64,000 nt of DNA from JAAXKN01 sp050258815. Lineage in GTDB: Bacteria > Bacteroidota > Ignavibacteria > Ignavibacteriales > SURF-24. The notes under the pieces are model-generated. The model had not been told where the DNA came from. It did no database searches and worked only from the letters and a program-made list of their open reading frames with translations. Below, piece after piece: positions 63,440 to 64,000 of the stretch. The first letter of the stretch is position 1, and every line of letters starts with the position of its first letter. The translations under genes were made by a program, and so were the position numbers. The DNA lies in the NCBI GenBank assembly GCA_050258815.1, contig JBLMZM010000070.1:73963-137962 (forward strand). Direction: 5' to 3'.

Positions 63440-63626
63440 TAAAGCTCCTGGTTTATGAATAAGTCTTTGAAATAGGTTTATATAATTAATTCAGCAAGCA
63501 ATTTACGTGAGTGCGGATAAAATTTCAATAAAACTTCTCAAGGCGGGTTAAAAGAATTCCTGTATCGGATGATCTATAGCCTTCCGGCCAGAATCAGCAC
63601 CATGTAAAGCAGTAAAAGTCCTGTTT

Positions 63627-64000
63627 TTACCTAAAATAAAATATCATGTTTTTATCAGGCATGAAATTTTTAATCTTCCAGTAATACAGGCTGAAATCTT
63701 CAAATTTGTACGAATTCATGGGCGGATATGAGAACCTTTTAACCTTAACAGAATCCGGCACAATCAGTTTGTACTCTGCCAGACTGATTGCTTTACCCCA
63801 CTGCTGTGTGGACGTTAGTATATAGACCGCACTGTCTTTGTTAAGCTCCTGACGGTAGCCTATCTGGAAGAGTATCGTGTCCATCGGGGCAATTTCCATA
63901 GTAAAGTATATTCCCTTCCGGCCGTCAGAAACGTAAGAGGTCTTTTTTGAATCTGAAATATTAAAAAGCCTGACTGAGTCTATCATTCCGCCTGCATAGT
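63627..64000 (-). CDS. Unrecognised protein, C-terminal fragment (runs off the window)
   Basis: The minus-strand frame is open from the window edge to a stop at 63627. At the edge the frame reads YAGGMIDSV, so the Met at 63986 is probably internal rather than the start. The visible 124 residues look like beta-sheet with polar loops (YVSDGRKGIYFTMEIAPMDTILFQIGYRQEL) and end in MIFYFR. There is no motif I can name. It lies upstream of the TlpA-like gene, on the same strand. Confidence 0.6.
   Translation of the reverse strand, partial: YAGGMIDSVRLFNISDSKKTSYVSDGRKGIYFTMEIAPMDTILFQIGYRQELNKDSAVYILTSTQQWGKAISLAEYKLIVPDSVKVKRFSYPPMNSYKFEDFSLYYWKIKNFMPDKNMIFYFR

Noticed and set aside
1..64000. tRNA, rRNA, CRISPR arrays, prophage or insertion sequences
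   Set aside because: No cloverleaf, spaced direct-repeat array, transposase, integrase or phage structural gene was recognised by eye; a dedicated RNA and repeat scan would be needed to exclude small or unusual ones.

Overview
The window reads as a piece of chromosome from a Gram-negative, non-fermenting-capable bacterium with an outer membrane. Many secreted proteins end in the aromatic residue typical of beta-barrels, lipoproteins carry clear lipoboxes, and Shine-Dalgarno sites (AGGAG/GGAGG) are common alongside TTG and GTG starts. The mix of genes (complete NADH:quinone oxidoreductase, quinol-type NO reductase, diheme cytochrome c, TPR-rich signalling proteins, TlpA-like lipoprotein, surface-antigen barrel) and the moderate GC content suggest the Bacteroidota/Chlorobiota (FCB) group, most plausibly Ignavibacteria. 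That placement is inference; no rRNA or tRNA gene is visible to confirm it. I saw no prophage, IS element or CRISPR array.

Layout. 1-7946 (mostly minus): partial radA, an MlaF-like ATPase, an outer-membrane protein, a single-domain response regulator, ybaK (plus), a membrane-anchored diheme cytochrome c, two small alpha+beta-fold proteins and a UbiB-family kinase. 8323-12345 (plus): malto-oligosyltrehalose trehalohydrolase and a glycogen-debranching enzyme. 12440-15660 (minus): an Fe-S protein and a miaA-glycosyltransferase pair. 15762-30050: a peptide-type ABC importer split around a divergent promoter and followed by a signalling cluster. The cluster holds a Ser/Thr kinase-ATPase-TPR protein, a sigma-54 activator with a degenerate receiver, a near-consensus -24/-12 promoter, a lipoprotein, a TPR protein and a GAF histidine kinase. 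30320-35744: alkA, an ECF sigma/anti-sigma pair, small proteins, pdxH, nudC and a SanA-like protein. 36051-50892 (plus): an uninterrupted 13-gene nuo operon, nuoA-B-CD-E-F-G-H-I-J-K-L-M-N. 50937-64000 (minus): two small genes, pgl-gnd, a BamA-like barrel, then norB, sodC, a DJ-1/PfpI protein, a double PRC-barrel protein, a TlpA-like lipoprotein and a partial gene.

How the parts fit. The nuo operon encodes a full complex I, with NADH module and a fused NuoCD, that would feed the quinone pool. The quinol-dependent NO reductase would draw on that pool to remove nitric oxide and sits beside a periplasmic superoxide dismutase, which suggests a nitrosative/oxidative-stress block. TreZ and the debranching enzyme point to turnover of alpha-glucans. 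Pgl and Gnd form two consecutive steps of the oxidative pentose phosphate pathway.

The most interesting stretch is 15762-30050. Peptide uptake genes overlap a 1192-residue Ser/Thr kinase-NTPase-TPR protein, which overlaps a sigma-54 activator that has lost its phospho-acceptor aspartate. A sigma-54 promoter lies just downstream of that activator and faces a lipoprotein gene. The kinase-ATPase-TPR protein and the nearby GAF histidine kinase together carry the domains that are fused in trifunctional Ser/Thr-kinase/ATPase/histidine-kinase proteins. I therefore propose a split multi-kinase sensory system linked to peptide uptake and sigma-54 transcription.
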